In this document: piece after piece, positions 36,028-45,549 of the stretch | Layout of the letters: every line of letters starts with the position of its first letter | Position numbering within the stretch: position 1 is the stretch's first letter | Source of the DNA: Lentisphaeria bacterium | GTDB lineage: Bacteria; Verrucomicrobiota; Lentisphaeria; Victivallales; Victivallaceae | Assembly (NCBI GenBank): GCA_900768515.1 | Contig: CAAGDG010000033.1 | Coordinates: forward strand, 1 to 56,681 | Length of the DNA stretch: 56,681 nucleotides | Direction of reading: 5' to 3' | Notes under the pieces: generated by a model | Database searches by the model: none | What the model saw: only the letters and a program-made list of their open reading frames with translations | Told to the model about the DNA's origin: nothing | Translations under genes and position numbers: made by a program

Positions 36028-36798
36028 ATGAACAGAAGTAAAAAATTCACGTTGATTGAGCTCCTGGTTGTTATCGCGATCATCGCCATCCTTGCCGCCA
36101 TGTTGCTGCCGGCATTGAATCAGGCGCGCGCCAAAGCGAAATCCGCCGCTTGTCTAAACAACCTGAAGCAAAGTGGAACGGTTGCCCAGTTTTACATGGG
36201 AGATTGGAGCGGCAATCTGGTCACAGATGAAAATTGGGGAGGCAGCTGGGCCGCTCCTCTTCGCCGGACGGGATATCTGCAGGAAAATTCAAACGAAATA
36301 TATTGTCCGGCCAATCAAACGACCAAATATGACGAAAATGTCTGGCAGTCTGCAACCTGCATTTATGGCTCCCCTCAAATCAATCAGCCGGCCTACTCGC
36401 AGACATGTTCCATCGATTGGGCGAATGGATTTGTTTATTACATCAGTTCACGCATTCGCCAGCCGGGAAGCTTTCTCCTGTTAGGAGATGACTATTCTTA
36501 CTACAAGGCAGGAGACACGGGAAATTGGGGAAAATGCGGGACAATGCATTACATGAGCAGGCTTTACGATTATAATCTGGACATTGGCAATATTGACAAC
36601 GGAACCTGGTTTTATCTTGGCCAGCACGGCAATTCGGGAAATTTTCTTTTCCTTGACAATCACGCGGTGGCGATTAGTTCGCCGGAAGCGTTTCGCGAGG
36701 CATGCAGACCTGAATTCAAAGCACATGGAAGCGAAGTTTCATCGGGATCGGGCATCGGAGTTATCGACAACAAACTTAGTTGGAGTAAAAAGAACTGA
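36028..36798 (+). CDS. Type II/IV pseudopilin-like protein
   Basis: The 256-residue protein has a prepilin N-terminus: short charged leader MNRSKK, then FTLIELLVVIAIIAILAA with Glu at +5 and a hydrophobic helix. The C-terminal part contains HGNSGNFLFLDNHAV, the H-x-G-(D/N)-H pattern of the DUF1559-like pseudopilin family expanded in Planctomycetes and Lentisphaerota. Residue -1 before Phe is Lys rather than the usual Gly. AAAGGA precedes the ATG. The stop overlaps the next start (TGATG), so it is translationally coupled to a secreted glycosidase-like gene; it may act in surface display or secretion. Confidence 0.9.
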   Translation: MNRSKKFTLIELLVVIAIIAILAAMLLPALNQARAKAKSAACLNNLKQSGTVAQFYMGDWSGNLVTDENWGGSWAAPLRRTGYLQENSNEIYCPANQTTKYDENVWQSATCIYGSPQINQPAYSQTCSIDWANGFVYYISSRIRQPGSFLLLGDDYSYYKAGDTGNWGKCGTMHYMSRLYDYNLDIGNIDNGTWFYLGQHGNSGNFLFLDNHAVAISSPEAFREACRPEFKAHGSEVSSGSGIGVIDNKLSWSKKN

Positions 36799-38780
36799 TG
36801 AACAGGCTTTTCTTTTCCGCATGTTGGGCAACTCTTTTCATCGCCGGAACAGTATCCGGCGCGGAATCGGCATTCAGCAAACATCGTTCATGGCCGATGG
36901 GAGATCAGGCCGCAGTGCCTTATGAACAAGACTTTGCAACCGGAGATCTGAAAGTCTTCACTTCGTTTCCCGGATACGAAATCGGCAAATGGGGATACAA
37001 CGGCTCCCCCGGTCTTCGCGCCGAACGCAAACCCGGAGAAAAATACGGTTTTGTCTCGGTTCCCATTCCGGGACTGAAGGCGGGAAAGACCTACAAGGTT
37101 TCCATGCTCTGCCGCGGCGAGAACATCGAAGGCGAACCGCACGGGTTCTGCATCGAATTCTATGCGAACGGCCAATACGCCGGCGGTCTGTACGACGCTC
37201 AGCCGATCACGAAGGAGTGGACGAAAATCGAACGGCCCTTCGTCCTGAAAGAGGGACAGGAGGCGCGGATTTCGCTCTACATCCGCGACAAAGCTTCCGG
37301 CACCCTCTACTACGACAACCTGCGGGTGGAGGAGGTCGGCAACCTCTGGTCGGTGCTGCCGACCCGGTTGACGGGACTTTCCCTCTGGACCGACGACTCC
37401 TCGTTCGAGGTGCACGCGGCCATTCCCGCCGGAGCAGAAAAAAACTTCGCAGTGCTTGCGACCCTCGATCTCAACGGCAAGCGGTACGAAAAACTGATGA
37501 CTCCCGATGCGAAAGGGTTCTGCAGCGGCGATTTCGGGGAACTGCCCGCCGGTGCCGGGAAGCTCGACTTCACTCTGCTCGATATGCAGGCCAAACGCCG
37601 TCTCTTTTCCGTGGCATACGACGTTCAGGTGCGGTCGCGCGACATGGCTTCGGCCAACGCCGTCACCCTGGACGAACACCACCGTCTGATCGTGGATGGA
37701 AAGCCCTTCATGCCGATCGGCATCTACGGCGCCTGGCAGGGATCGATGAAAGACGAGGATCTGCAACGCATCGCCGACGCCGGGTTCAACACGCTTCACC
37801 TCTATGGAATCGCCTGGCACCGCGGTCCCGGCAAGTACGCCACCGACATCGAAGGAATCCGCGCCGGAGTCGATCAGGTCGCCAGGTTCGGCCTGAAACT
37901 GGTGCCGAGCCTCAAGGAGCATCTCCACGGCTGGAACCACAAGGTCGATGACGCTTTCGGACCGATTCCGGTGGTGAAGAAAGTGGTCGAAAACCTGAAG
38001 GACCACCCTGCGGTTCTGGTCTGGTACATCAGCGACGAAGAGGCGCGGTCGCGCGTTCCGGACATCATCAAACTCCGGGAGACGATCGGCGCCATCGACC
38101 CGAACCACCCGACCTGGACTTTGACCTGCTTCTACGACGACCTCAACTACTACGCCACCTCCGGCGACATCCTCGGGATCGACCCGTACCCGATCAAGGC
38201 GGCCCACGGCCCGCAGTCGCTCCGCGAACTGCAGACTGCGCTGGCGGAGGGAGAGAAGACCGGAACCACGATCTGGCACGTTCCGCAGGCGTTCAACTGG
38301 GCGATCATCGACAAGAACATGAGCGATGAAGAGTTCCGCAAGACCCGTTTCCTGACCCCCGAAGAGGTGCGCACCGCACCGCTGCTCGGAGCGATCTACG
38401 GTGCGAAAGGATTCGTCTTCTACGCCTACTATGACATTACCGCAATGGAAAAGCGCGCTCCCGAACGGGGAGAACAGGATTGGAACAACCTCGCGGAAAC
38501 GGTAAAACTGCTGCGCGATCTCGAACCCTGGATCATGAGTACGGAAAAGGCTCCCGCGGTGACCGTCGAGAGCACGCCGGCCGGCGAAGTCTGCGCCCGG
38601 GCGTTTGTCCGGGACGGCAAAGTGCGCGTTGTGATTGCGTCGCTCGGAGCGAAGAGCCGGGCGGTAATAACGGTTCCGGGCTGCTCCGGACTCAAATCCC
38701 GTTTCGGAAAAGTTCGCGAACTCGGCAACGGGCGATATGAATTCACCGCCGGGGCGATCGACTCCGACGTACTGGAATGA
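36798..38780 (+). CDS. Exported TIM-barrel glycoside hydrolase-like protein with N-terminal beta-sandwich
   Basis: The 660-residue protein has a signal peptide (~1-22). A carbohydrate-binding-like beta-sandwich follows at ~35-180 (YEQDFATGDLKVFTSFPGYE and YYDNLRVEEV), with a second beta domain at ~185-290. A TIM barrel (~295-580) starts at LIVDGKPFMPIGIYGAW, a pattern seen in GH2/GH5-like catalytic domains. Candidate acids lie in VWYISDEEAR and in GIDPYPI-adjacent strands, but the catalytic pair cannot be fixed. It ends with a short all-beta domain. The start overlaps the pseudopilin stop by 1 nt. Confidence 0.75.
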   Translation: MNRLFFSACWATLFIAGTVSGAESAFSKHRSWPMGDQAAVPYEQDFATGDLKVFTSFPGYEIGKWGYNGSPGLRAERKPGEKYGFVSVPIPGLKAGKTYKVSMLCRGENIEGEPHGFCIEFYANGQYAGGLYDAQPITKEWTKIERPFVLKEGQEARISLYIRDKASGTLYYDNLRVEEVGNLWSVLPTRLTGLSLWTDDSSFEVHAAIPAGAEKNFAVLATLDLNGKRYEKLMTPDAKGFCSGDFGELPAGAGKLDFTLLDMQAKRRLFSVAYDVQVRSRDMASANAVTLDEHHRLIVDGKPFMPIGIYGAWQGSMKDEDLQRIADAGFNTLHLYGIAWHRGPGKYATDIEGIRAGVDQVARFGLKLVPSLKEHLHGWNHKVDDAFGPIPVVKKVVENLKDHPAVLVWYISDEEARSRVPDIIKLRETIGAIDPNHPTWTLTCFYDDLNYYATSGDILGIDPYPIKAAHGPQSLRELQTALAEGEKTGTTIWHVPQAFNWAIIDKNMSDEEFRKTRFLTPEEVRTAPLLGAIYGAKGFVFYAYYDITAMEKRAPERGEQDWNNLAETVKLLRDLEPWIMSTEKAPAVTVESTPAGEVCARAFVRDGKVRVVIASLGAKSRAVITVPGCSGLKSRFGKVRELGNGRYEFTAGAIDSDVLE

Positions 38781-38790
38781 TGTCATTGGA

Positions 38791-40266
38791 ATGAAAATAC
38801 TTTTCTTAATCATCTCCATCCTCTTGTGCCTGGCGGCGATCTTCACCTACGCGACGCGGGCGGAACAGGAGAAGACGACGACCCTCGTGTGGACCGCCGG
38901 GCTCTCCCAGGACCGCATCGAACAGGTGGCCGCCTTCCACGAATGGATGAAAAAAACCGGGCGGGTCAACAAAAGCGGAGAACCCATCTTCCGGATCCGG
39001 CTGGAAGCCGCCGACAATCAGAGCACTCTGATTCAGGCGGTTTCCGGAATGGCCGGGGACCTGATCGACCATGTCCCCGTCAAACGGTTCGCGCCGATGG
39101 GGGTGCTGGAAGACATCACCGACTTCGCCCGCGAAAACGGACTCGACCCCGGCAGCAACTACGGTTCCGCCCGCGACCTGCTGATGTATGACGGCAAACA
39201 GTACGCCTACGCCTGCAATCTGGCGGCGCCGGCACTGCTCTGCAATGCCGATCTCTTCCGGAAATACGGAATGGAACCGCCTCCGGAGGAGTGGACTCCG
39301 GAAGAGTTCGAACGCATCGGGCTGGAGTACATCAAACGCGCCAATGCGGACAAGAGCCGGCAGGAGGCGTTCTTTGCCGGGGCAATGCCCGGAATCATTC
39401 TTCCGCTGGCCCGCAGCATGGGCAGCGACATGTTCAATGAAACGCTGACCGCCCCGTGTCTGACGGACCCGGCGTTTGAGAAGGCGCTCTCGATCTACCA
39501 TCGCTGGGTCGAGGAACTTCACCTGATTCCGACCGCGGCCGAGATCGCCTCGGAGAACACCGATCAATCCAGCGTGAACGGCGCCTCCACCCCGCAGCTG
39601 ATCGGCGGACGTTATGCGATGATCGTCACCGGCCGCTACGTCAACATGGATCTGCGCCGTTTCAAGACGCCGCCGGTTGCGCTTTCGTTCTCGCAGTTTC
39701 CGGAATACGATTTTAAAAATCTGACTTTCATTTCGAGAAACACCGCGATCTACAAAGGCTCGAAGCACAAGGAGTACGCGAAGATCTTTCTGCTGTTTCT
39801 GGCCAGCCGCGAATACAACGAGCTGCTGATTCGCAGTTCGGACGGGTTGCCTCCGAATCCCCGCTGGGCGGAGAACAATCCGGAGTACCTGACGCCGCCC
39901 GGCCGCGAATATGAGGGGAACCTCCATGCGAACGAGCTGAAATGGGCTCGTACCATCGCCCTGCCGGACAGTCAGAGTCCTTATTATCCTCTGGCAGAAG
40001 ACAAGGTCCTGTACGCCTATGAACGGGTCGCCGGCGGACTCTCCTCGCCGAAGGAGGCGCTGCAGCTGGCCAACGACTCCGTCGCCCATTCGATCCGCGA
40101 AACCGTGGCGAGCGTTGCCTCGCTGCAGAACCGTTACCGGGAGGATTGCGAACTCCAGAAGAAAATCGACCAATATAAAAAGTCCGGCAGGAAAATTCCG
40201 GCCGAGTGGATCAAGAATCCGTTTCATCTCCGATACTATCGGGAAAAAAATATGCTTGAAGAGTAG
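38791..40266 (+). CDS. Extracellular solute-binding protein (family 1, sugar type), orphan
   Basis: The 491-residue protein has an N-terminal membrane or signal segment (ILFLIISILLCLAAIFTYA). A family-1 solute-binding fold follows: GDLIDHVPVKRFAPMGVLEDITDFARENG and RYAMIVTGRYVNMDL are typical of ABC sugar-binding proteins. The protein is not a clear lipoprotein; it may remain anchored by its N-terminal helix. It sits between the TIM-barrel gene and the alpha-galactosidase gene with gaps of ~10 bp, yet no ABC permease or ATPase gene is in the window, so it may use a distant transporter or act as a surface glycan binder. Confidence 0.83.
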   Translation: MKILFLIISILLCLAAIFTYATRAEQEKTTTLVWTAGLSQDRIEQVAAFHEWMKKTGRVNKSGEPIFRIRLEAADNQSTLIQAVSGMAGDLIDHVPVKRFAPMGVLEDITDFARENGLDPGSNYGSARDLLMYDGKQYAYACNLAAPALLCNADLFRKYGMEPPPEEWTPEEFERIGLEYIKRANADKSRQEAFFAGAMPGIILPLARSMGSDMFNETLTAPCLTDPAFEKALSIYHRWVEELHLIPTAAEIASENTDQSSVNGASTPQLIGGRYAMIVTGRYVNMDLRRFKTPPVALSFSQFPEYDFKNLTFISRNTAIYKGSKHKEYAKIFLLFLASREYNELLIRSSDGLPPNPRWAENNPEYLTPPGREYEGNLHANELKWARTIALPDSQSPYYPLAEDKVLYAYERVAGGLSSPKEALQLANDSVAHSIRETVASVASLQNRYREDCELQKKIDQYKKSGRKIPAEWIKNPFHLRYYREKNMLEE

Positions 40267-40275
40267 AGTGTTGAC

Positions 40276-41826
40276 ATGAGAAGTTTCTTTCAGCCGCCGC
40301 GGTTTCATGTGCCGGCGGTATTCGGAGTACAGCCCGGCAGTCAATTTTTCCTCCCCGTCCCGGTGGAGGGGGAAAAGGTCTGCCTCAACTGTGTGAATCC
40401 CCCGCCGGGCAGCGGATTTGACGCCTCTTCCGGAACCCTTTCCGGCCGGATCGCACAGCCCGGCGCGTACCGGGTCCGGTTTGAAGCGGAGAATCCGGCC
40501 GGACGCGCCGTCTGCGAAATCCGGCTGATCGCCGGAAACGGGATTCAGCTGACGCCGCCGATGGGTTGGAACAGCTGGTACTGTTTTTCCGAAGGCGTCA
40601 GCGACACCCGGATCCGGATGATCGCCGACGCGCTGGTCGAACGCGGACTTGCCGCCCACGGCTGGACCAGCGTCAACATCGATGACTGCTGGCAGGGAAA
40701 ACGCGGAGGAAAATTCGGAGCATTGCAGGGCAATGAACGTTTCCCCGACATGAAAGCGCTGGTCGATTACGTTCACCGGAGGGGACTCCGCTTCGGCCTC
40801 TACTCGACCCCGTGGATCTCCACCTACGCCGGATTCCGCGGCGGGAGCACCGACGCCGGACGCGAGGAGCGCCTCTTCCTGCCCGAAGCGCAGCGGCTGC
40901 AACCCAACCAGGTCTTCGGCCGTTATCCGGGAGTGCATGAGCTCAAAGTCGACCGGAACGGAACGGTCTGGAAAGTGGGCGACGACATCCGGCAGTGGGC
41001 GGAGTGGGGAGTCGACTTCGTCAAAATGGACTGGAATCCCAACGACCTGCCGACGACCCGGCGGATCGCCACCGAGCTCCGGAACTGCGGCCGCGACATC
41101 GTGCTGAGCCTTTCCAACAACGCGGCGGAGGCGGATGCCGCGGAATTGCTCTCTCTGGCACAGCTCTGCCGGGTCTCCCCGGACATCAAGGACACGTGGG
41201 AGAGCATCTCCGGAATCGGATTCAGCCATGCCTCCGCATGGCAGCGGGAGATGGGGCCCGGCCGCTTCCCTGACCTGGACATGCTGCAGATCGGCGCGAT
41301 CGGGGTTCCCAACACCCCCAATCCCTGTTTCACTCCGACGCGGCTGACCCCGGCGGAACAGCGGACGCAGTTCACCCTCTGGTGTCTGCTCTCCGCGCCG
41401 CTGCTGCTGAGCTGCGACATCGCCGGCATGGACGAGGCGACCTTCCAGCTGCTGACCAATGACGCACTGATCGCAATCGACCAGGATCCCCTCGCGGTTC
41501 CTCCGAAAATCCGGGAGCGCGGGAACGGCATCCTCGAATACCGCAAACCGCTGGCGGACGGCTCCACCGCAATCGCCCTCTTCAACAGGAGCGACGAGAA
41601 ACACATCTGCCGCCTGGAGGAGGAACGGGACGGAATGGAATTGTGGAGCGGAGAAGAGCTCGAACTGCAAGGCGAAGTCGTCGTCGCACCGCACGCGGTG
41701 CGCCTCTACCGGACAACCGGCCCCCGGCAGGAGAACCGGAAGAGAACGGAGGCGGTTTTCGCCAACCGTACGGTCGCCTGTGATTCTCACCGGAAGATCG
41801 GCAATATTCCGGCCGAAAACTTCTGA
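40276..41826 (+). CDS. Alpha-galactosidase, GH27, with N-terminal He_PIG-like domain
   Basis: This retaining enzyme releases terminal alpha-galactose. Residues ~10-90 resemble the He_PIG/NEW1 domains that precede bacterial GH27 (FDASSGTLSGRIAQPGAYRV). The catalytic barrel starts at LTPPMGWNSWYCF (~95). The nucleophile Asp is in VDFVKMDWN, and the acid/base Asp in RVSPDIKDTWES. A C-terminal beta domain follows. The protein has 516 residues with no signal peptide visible, so it is probably cytosolic, acting on imported oligosaccharides. The gene follows the solute-binding protein by 9 bp. Confidence 0.92.
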   Translation: MRSFFQPPRFHVPAVFGVQPGSQFFLPVPVEGEKVCLNCVNPPPGSGFDASSGTLSGRIAQPGAYRVRFEAENPAGRAVCEIRLIAGNGIQLTPPMGWNSWYCFSEGVSDTRIRMIADALVERGLAAHGWTSVNIDDCWQGKRGGKFGALQGNERFPDMKALVDYVHRRGLRFGLYSTPWISTYAGFRGGSTDAGREERLFLPEAQRLQPNQVFGRYPGVHELKVDRNGTVWKVGDDIRQWAEWGVDFVKMDWNPNDLPTTRRIATELRNCGRDIVLSLSNNAAEADAAELLSLAQLCRVSPDIKDTWESISGIGFSHASAWQREMGPGRFPDLDMLQIGAIGVPNTPNPCFTPTRLTPAEQRTQFTLWCLLSAPLLLSCDIAGMDEATFQLLTNDALIAIDQDPLAVPPKIRERGNGILEYRKPLADGSTAIALFNRSDEKHICRLEEERDGMELWSGEELELQGEVVVAPHAVRLYRTTGPRQENRKRTEAVFANRTVACDSHRKIGNIPAENF

Positions 41827-41843
41827 TTTGCACTCTGTGCCGT

Positions 41844-41888
41844 CGGTACGGCAATGAACCGGAGCAATGTCTCCGGCATTGCCGACCG
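41844..41888. promoter_or_regulatory. Long interrupted hairpin between GH27 and GH42 genes
   Basis: Arms CGGT-a-CGGCAATG-aa-CCGGAG and CTCCGG-CATTGCCG-ACCG pair over 18 bp with two small bulges around the loop CAATGT. No T tract follows, so it is more likely an mRNA stability or processing element, or a weak terminator, within the operon. Confidence 0.6.
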
Positions 41889-41957
41889 GTTCCGCGGCAA
41901 AAGAATTCCCAATTCCAAAACTCCTTCAACTCTCCGGAAACCGGGGGAAGAAATACT

Positions 41958-43985
41958 ATGATCATCAAAAACTTCAGACAGATTCTGCACGGCGGCGACT
42001 ACAATCCGGACCAGTGGCTCTCCTCCCCCGGCACGGTCGACCGGGATTTCGAACTGATGGACGAGGCGCACTGCAACACGTTCTCGGTGGCGATCTTCTC
42101 CTGGTCGCAGCTGGAAGTGGAACCGGACCGGTTCGAATTCGGCTGGCTCGACGATGTGTTTGAGCGCTGCGCAAAGAGCGGGAAAAAAATCTTCCTGGCG
42201 ACACCGTCGGCCTCGAAGCCGGCCTGGCTGGCGCAGCGCTGGCCGGACAGCTGCCGGGCGGACCGGGCCGGAAACCGCCAGTGGTGGGGAGCGCGGCAGA
42301 ACAGCTGCTTCTCCTCGCCCGGCTACCGGGAACGGGTCAGAATCATCAACCGCAAACTGGCGGAACGGTACGCCCGGCACCCGGCGCTCGGCGGATGGCA
42401 CGTCGCCAACGAATACCACGGGGAGTGCGGCTGTGAACGGTGCCGAAAACAGTTTCATGACTTCCTGCGGAAGCGATACGGTTCGCTGGAGAAGCTCAAC
42501 CAGGCGTACTGGTCCGCCTTCTGGGGGCACCGGCTCACCGACTGGAGCCAGGTGGAGCCGTTCGACTGCTCGATGGACGGGGCGGCGCTGGACTGGTGGC
42601 GGTTCTGCACGGAACAGATCGTCGACTTCTTCCGCATGGAGATTGAGGCGGTCCGGGAATTCTCCGATGCGCCGGTCACCACCAACCTGATGGGACTCTT
42701 TCCCACGCTGGACTACTGGAAGTTCGCGCCGCTGTGCGACTTCATCAGCGACGACTGTTATCCCACCTGGTACGACGGGGAGACCGAGCGGGAGGCGGCG
42801 CTGATGTCGCTCCGTCACGACATGAACTATTCGATGCTGAACAAACCGTTCCTGATGATGGAGTCCTGCCCCGGCATCCCGAATACCATGCCCTACATGA
42901 AACTGCGCCGCCCCGGAGAGTTCGAACGAGAAATGCTTCTGGCGCTCGGCCACGGCGCGGACGGCACCATGTACTTTCAGTGGCGCAAGGGCAGAAACAA
43001 CTGCGAAAAGTTTCATGGCGCCGTGGTCGGCCACGACGGTTCCGATCAGACGATGGCATTCCGGAGAGTCGCCGCCTACGGCCGGAAACTCGAAAACCTC
43101 TCCGGACTGGTCGACGCGACACGGGAACCCGTCGCCGCGGTGGTCTACGACTGGGAGTCGAACTGGGCGCTTGGACAGAGCAATTTCGCCGGCGGCAACG
43201 CGACCAAGAAATGGGACGAGACCGTGCTCAGTTCCTACCGCGCCCTCTGGAACTGCAACATCGACCTGGCGGTCATCGACAGCGAACAGAATTTCGACGG
43301 CTTCCGGCTGCTGGTCCTGCCGATGCTCTTCCTCTTCAAACCGGGAGTGACGGAAAAGCTCCGCAGCTTTGTCGAACGGGGCGGCACCCTGGTCGCCACC
43401 TACTTTTCCGGATACGTCGACGAGAACAACTGCTGTTTTTCCGGCGGGAACCCGGGAGGCGCGGCCGGACGGGAGCTCTTCGGCGTCTGGAGCGAGGACT
43501 TCGACGGCCTGCAGCCGACGACCCGGCAGAATATCGTCTGGAACGGAACTTCTTATCCGGTTGCCGACTATGCGGAAGTGCTCCACCTGGAAGGCGCCGC
43601 GTGCGAAGCGGTCTACGGCTGCGATTTCTACGCCGGCACTCCGGCGGTGACACGCCGCGCCCTCGGGAATGGGTCCGCCATCTACGTGGGGGCGCGGACC
43701 GGGATGGAGTTTCTCAACGATTTCTGCGCGGCACTTCTGAAGGAGCTGGGGATCGAACCGGTGCTGCCCGCTCTTCCTCCTGCCGTCCGCGCCACCCGGC
43801 GGCGCGCAGTCGACGGCGGCAGCTACTATTTCCTGTACAACCTGACCGGAGAAGAACACGCGGTCCGGCTGCCGGCGGAGATGACCGATCTCTGGCAGAC
43901 CGGCGAAGCAACCGACAAGGTGACGCTTCCCCCCAACGGAGCAACTGTGCTGTATGCCTCCGGCGGAGAGGCCCGGAAAAAATAA
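41958..43985 (+). CDS. Beta-galactosidase, GH42
   Basis: This cytosolic retaining beta-galactosidase has 675 residues. It begins ILHGGDYNPDQW, the GH42 signature. The acid/base Glu is in GWHVANEYHG and the nucleophile Glu in FLMMESCPG. A zinc cluster typical of GH42 is visible (CGCERCRKQF plus NSCFSS). A trimerisation domain (AAVVYDWESNWAL) and a C-terminal beta domain follow. GGGGGAAG lies before the ATG. It is the fifth gene of the operon, 131 bp after GH27 with a hairpin in the gap. Confidence 0.93.
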   Translation: MIIKNFRQILHGGDYNPDQWLSSPGTVDRDFELMDEAHCNTFSVAIFSWSQLEVEPDRFEFGWLDDVFERCAKSGKKIFLATPSASKPAWLAQRWPDSCRADRAGNRQWWGARQNSCFSSPGYRERVRIINRKLAERYARHPALGGWHVANEYHGECGCERCRKQFHDFLRKRYGSLEKLNQAYWSAFWGHRLTDWSQVEPFDCSMDGAALDWWRFCTEQIVDFFRMEIEAVREFSDAPVTTNLMGLFPTLDYWKFAPLCDFISDDCYPTWYDGETEREAALMSLRHDMNYSMLNKPFLMMESCPGIPNTMPYMKLRRPGEFEREMLLALGHGADGTMYFQWRKGRNNCEKFHGAVVGHDGSDQTMAFRRVAAYGRKLENLSGLVDATREPVAAVVYDWESNWALGQSNFAGGNATKKWDETVLSSYRALWNCNIDLAVIDSEQNFDGFRLLVLPMLFLFKPGVTEKLRSFVERGGTLVATYFSGYVDENNCCFSGGNPGGAAGRELFGVWSEDFDGLQPTTRQNIVWNGTSYPVADYAEVLHLEGAACEAVYGCDFYAGTPAVTRRALGNGSAIYVGARTGMEFLNDFCAALLKELGIEPVLPALPPAVRATRRRAVDGGSYYFLYNLTGEEHAVRLPAEMTDLWQTGEATDKVTLPPNGATVLYASGGEARKK

Positions 43986-44035
43986 GTCGCAATGATTATT
44001 CAAAACAAACCACCAGAAAAGAAGATCTCAAGATC

Positions 44036-45043
44036 ATGAACAGAAACGATTCGACCTGGTACTTCGGCGCCAACTTCATTCCATCCACCGCAATCAACCA
44101 GTTGGAAATGTGGCAGGAGGAGAGTTTCGATCCGGCGGCCATCGACCGGGAACTGGGGTACGCCCGGAAGATCGGAATGAACATCATGCGGGTCTACCTT
44201 CACGACCTCCTCTGGGAACAGGACGCGCCCGGATTCCTGAACCGCATGGAGCGATACCTCGAAATTGCCGACCGTCATGGAATCGGCACCGGGTTCGTCT
44301 TCTTCGACGACTGCTGGAAAAGTGAGTTCGCCCTGGGGAAACAGCCCGCTCCCCGCCCCTTCACGCACAACTCCGGCTGGATTCAATCCCCGGGCAGCCG
44401 CGCGGCGGACGATCCGGCGGAGCGGCCCCGGCTGGAAAAGTATGTGAAGGGGGTGATGAGCCGTTTCGCCCATGACCGGAGAATCGTATTCTGGGATCTT
44501 TACAACGAGCCGGGCAACGGCACCGCCGGCAATCACATCACCCGGACCGGTCTGCGGGGGTCGGAGTCCCTGCCCCTGCTGCGCGATGTCTTCCGCTGGG
44601 GACGGGAGGTCGCGCCGGACCAGCCGCTGACGGCGGCTCCCTGGAACTTCGATGCCGCTTTTGACGAACTGAACCGCTTCCTGTTTGAGAATTCGGATCT
44701 TGTCACGTTCCACGCCTACAACCGGCCGGGCGAACTGCTTGAACGGATCAATTTCATCCGGTACATCGCCGACGGACGGCCGGTGATCTGTTCGGAATAC
44801 ATGGCCCGCACCGCGGGCAGCACGTTCCGCGACTGCCTCCCCCTGCTCCGGAAAAACGGAGTCGGCGCAATCAACTGGGGACTGGTCGAAGGGAAGACCC
44901 AGACCACCTTCCCCTGGGGCTGGGACGCCTCCCGCGGAACACCGCCGCAACCGTTCCACGACGTATTCCATCCGGACGGGACTCTGCTGGTTCCGGAAGA
45001 GGCGGAGGTCTTCCGCGCCGTGGTCGAAAACCGCGGAGAATAA
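44036..45043 (+). CDS. GH5-like beta-glycosidase (cellulase/mannanase fold)
   Basis: The 335-residue single-domain TIM barrel has the clan GH-A pattern: the proposed acid/base Glu in VFWDLYNEPGNG and the proposed nucleophile Glu in RPVICSEYMAR. GMNIMRVYLHDLLW is the conserved strand-2 motif. No signal peptide is present, so the substrate is probably an oligosaccharide taken up by the cell. The family may be GH5 or a neighbour such as GH2-related. ATG 44036 follows the GH42 gene by 50 bp. An open frame that continues upstream is antisense-like shadow of GH42. Confidence 0.82.
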   Translation: MNRNDSTWYFGANFIPSTAINQLEMWQEESFDPAAIDRELGYARKIGMNIMRVYLHDLLWEQDAPGFLNRMERYLEIADRHGIGTGFVFFDDCWKSEFALGKQPAPRPFTHNSGWIQSPGSRAADDPAERPRLEKYVKGVMSRFAHDRRIVFWDLYNEPGNGTAGNHITRTGLRGSESLPLLRDVFRWGREVAPDQPLTAAPWNFDAAFDELNRFLFENSDLVTFHAYNRPGELLERINFIRYIADGRPVICSEYMARTAGSTFRDCLPLLRKNGVGAINWGLVEGKTQTTFPWGWDASRGTPPQPFHDVFHPDGTLLVPEEAEVFRAVVENRGE

Positions 45044-45111
45044 CCGTCGCGGCGGCAATCCGGATTCCGGCACACCCGGAAACCGGCGGAACTTTTCCAC
45101 GACTCCACCCC

Positions 45112-45150
45112 GGAGGGGACCGGTTGAAGCGGCCCCCTCCTCCTTTGTGT
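45112..45150 (+). terminator. Putative terminator of the glycosidase operon
   Basis: GGAGGGG (45112-45118) pairs with CCCCTCC (45134-45140), with further CCG/CGG pairing inside, followed by TCCTTTGTGT. It lies 70 bp after the GH5-like gene. Confidence 0.55.
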
Positions 45151-45279
45151 ACACATGAGAAACAGGACAGGGAAACTGCACAGCTCCGCAACCAGACCTC
45201 CGCTTCGTAACCGGCGTCTTCAGGAAATCCCGGTCGGGGAATGCCGATTTTCAAAACGGCAGTTTTTTACAGAAACGGA

Positions 45280-45307
45280 TTGCATATCGAGATGAATGGA
45301 TTATATT
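45280..45307 (+). promoter_or_regulatory. Promoter of the hydroxyisourate hydrolase-like gene
   Basis: TTGCAT and TATATT are separated by 16 bp. This leaves an unusually long leader of about 235 nt before the ATG at 45550. The rest of 45044-45549 shows no gene I can support. Confidence 0.5.
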
Positions 45308-45549
45308 TCCCTCGCAGGAAACCGGAGAAGAGGCACACATGGAACCGGGAGAAGGGGGAACCGGGGCCGGAATTTCATTCAACCTCATTCAGAATTCGGA
45401 TCACACGCTCTTCTGCTGCGGTTTCGGCACGGGGAATGCGGGGGGAAGCCATCCTGCCAATCGGGCGGCGGAAAAGTCCTGCACATTCCGGGGCGGAGGG
45501 AATGATATGCACCGGCAGTCACAACCGATGTTCACAGAAAGGAATTACT

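Noticed and set aside
38806..44003. Two long minus-strand open frames opposite the solute-binding, GH27 and GH42 genes
   Set aside because: The plus-strand proteins have catalytic motifs and proper starts; the antisense frames have no recognisable domains and unusual composition.
42734..44035. An upstream extension of the GH5-like frame through the GH42 gene
   Set aside because: The GH42 protein is clearly encoded in the other frame, and the GH5-like protein begins naturally at ATG 44036.
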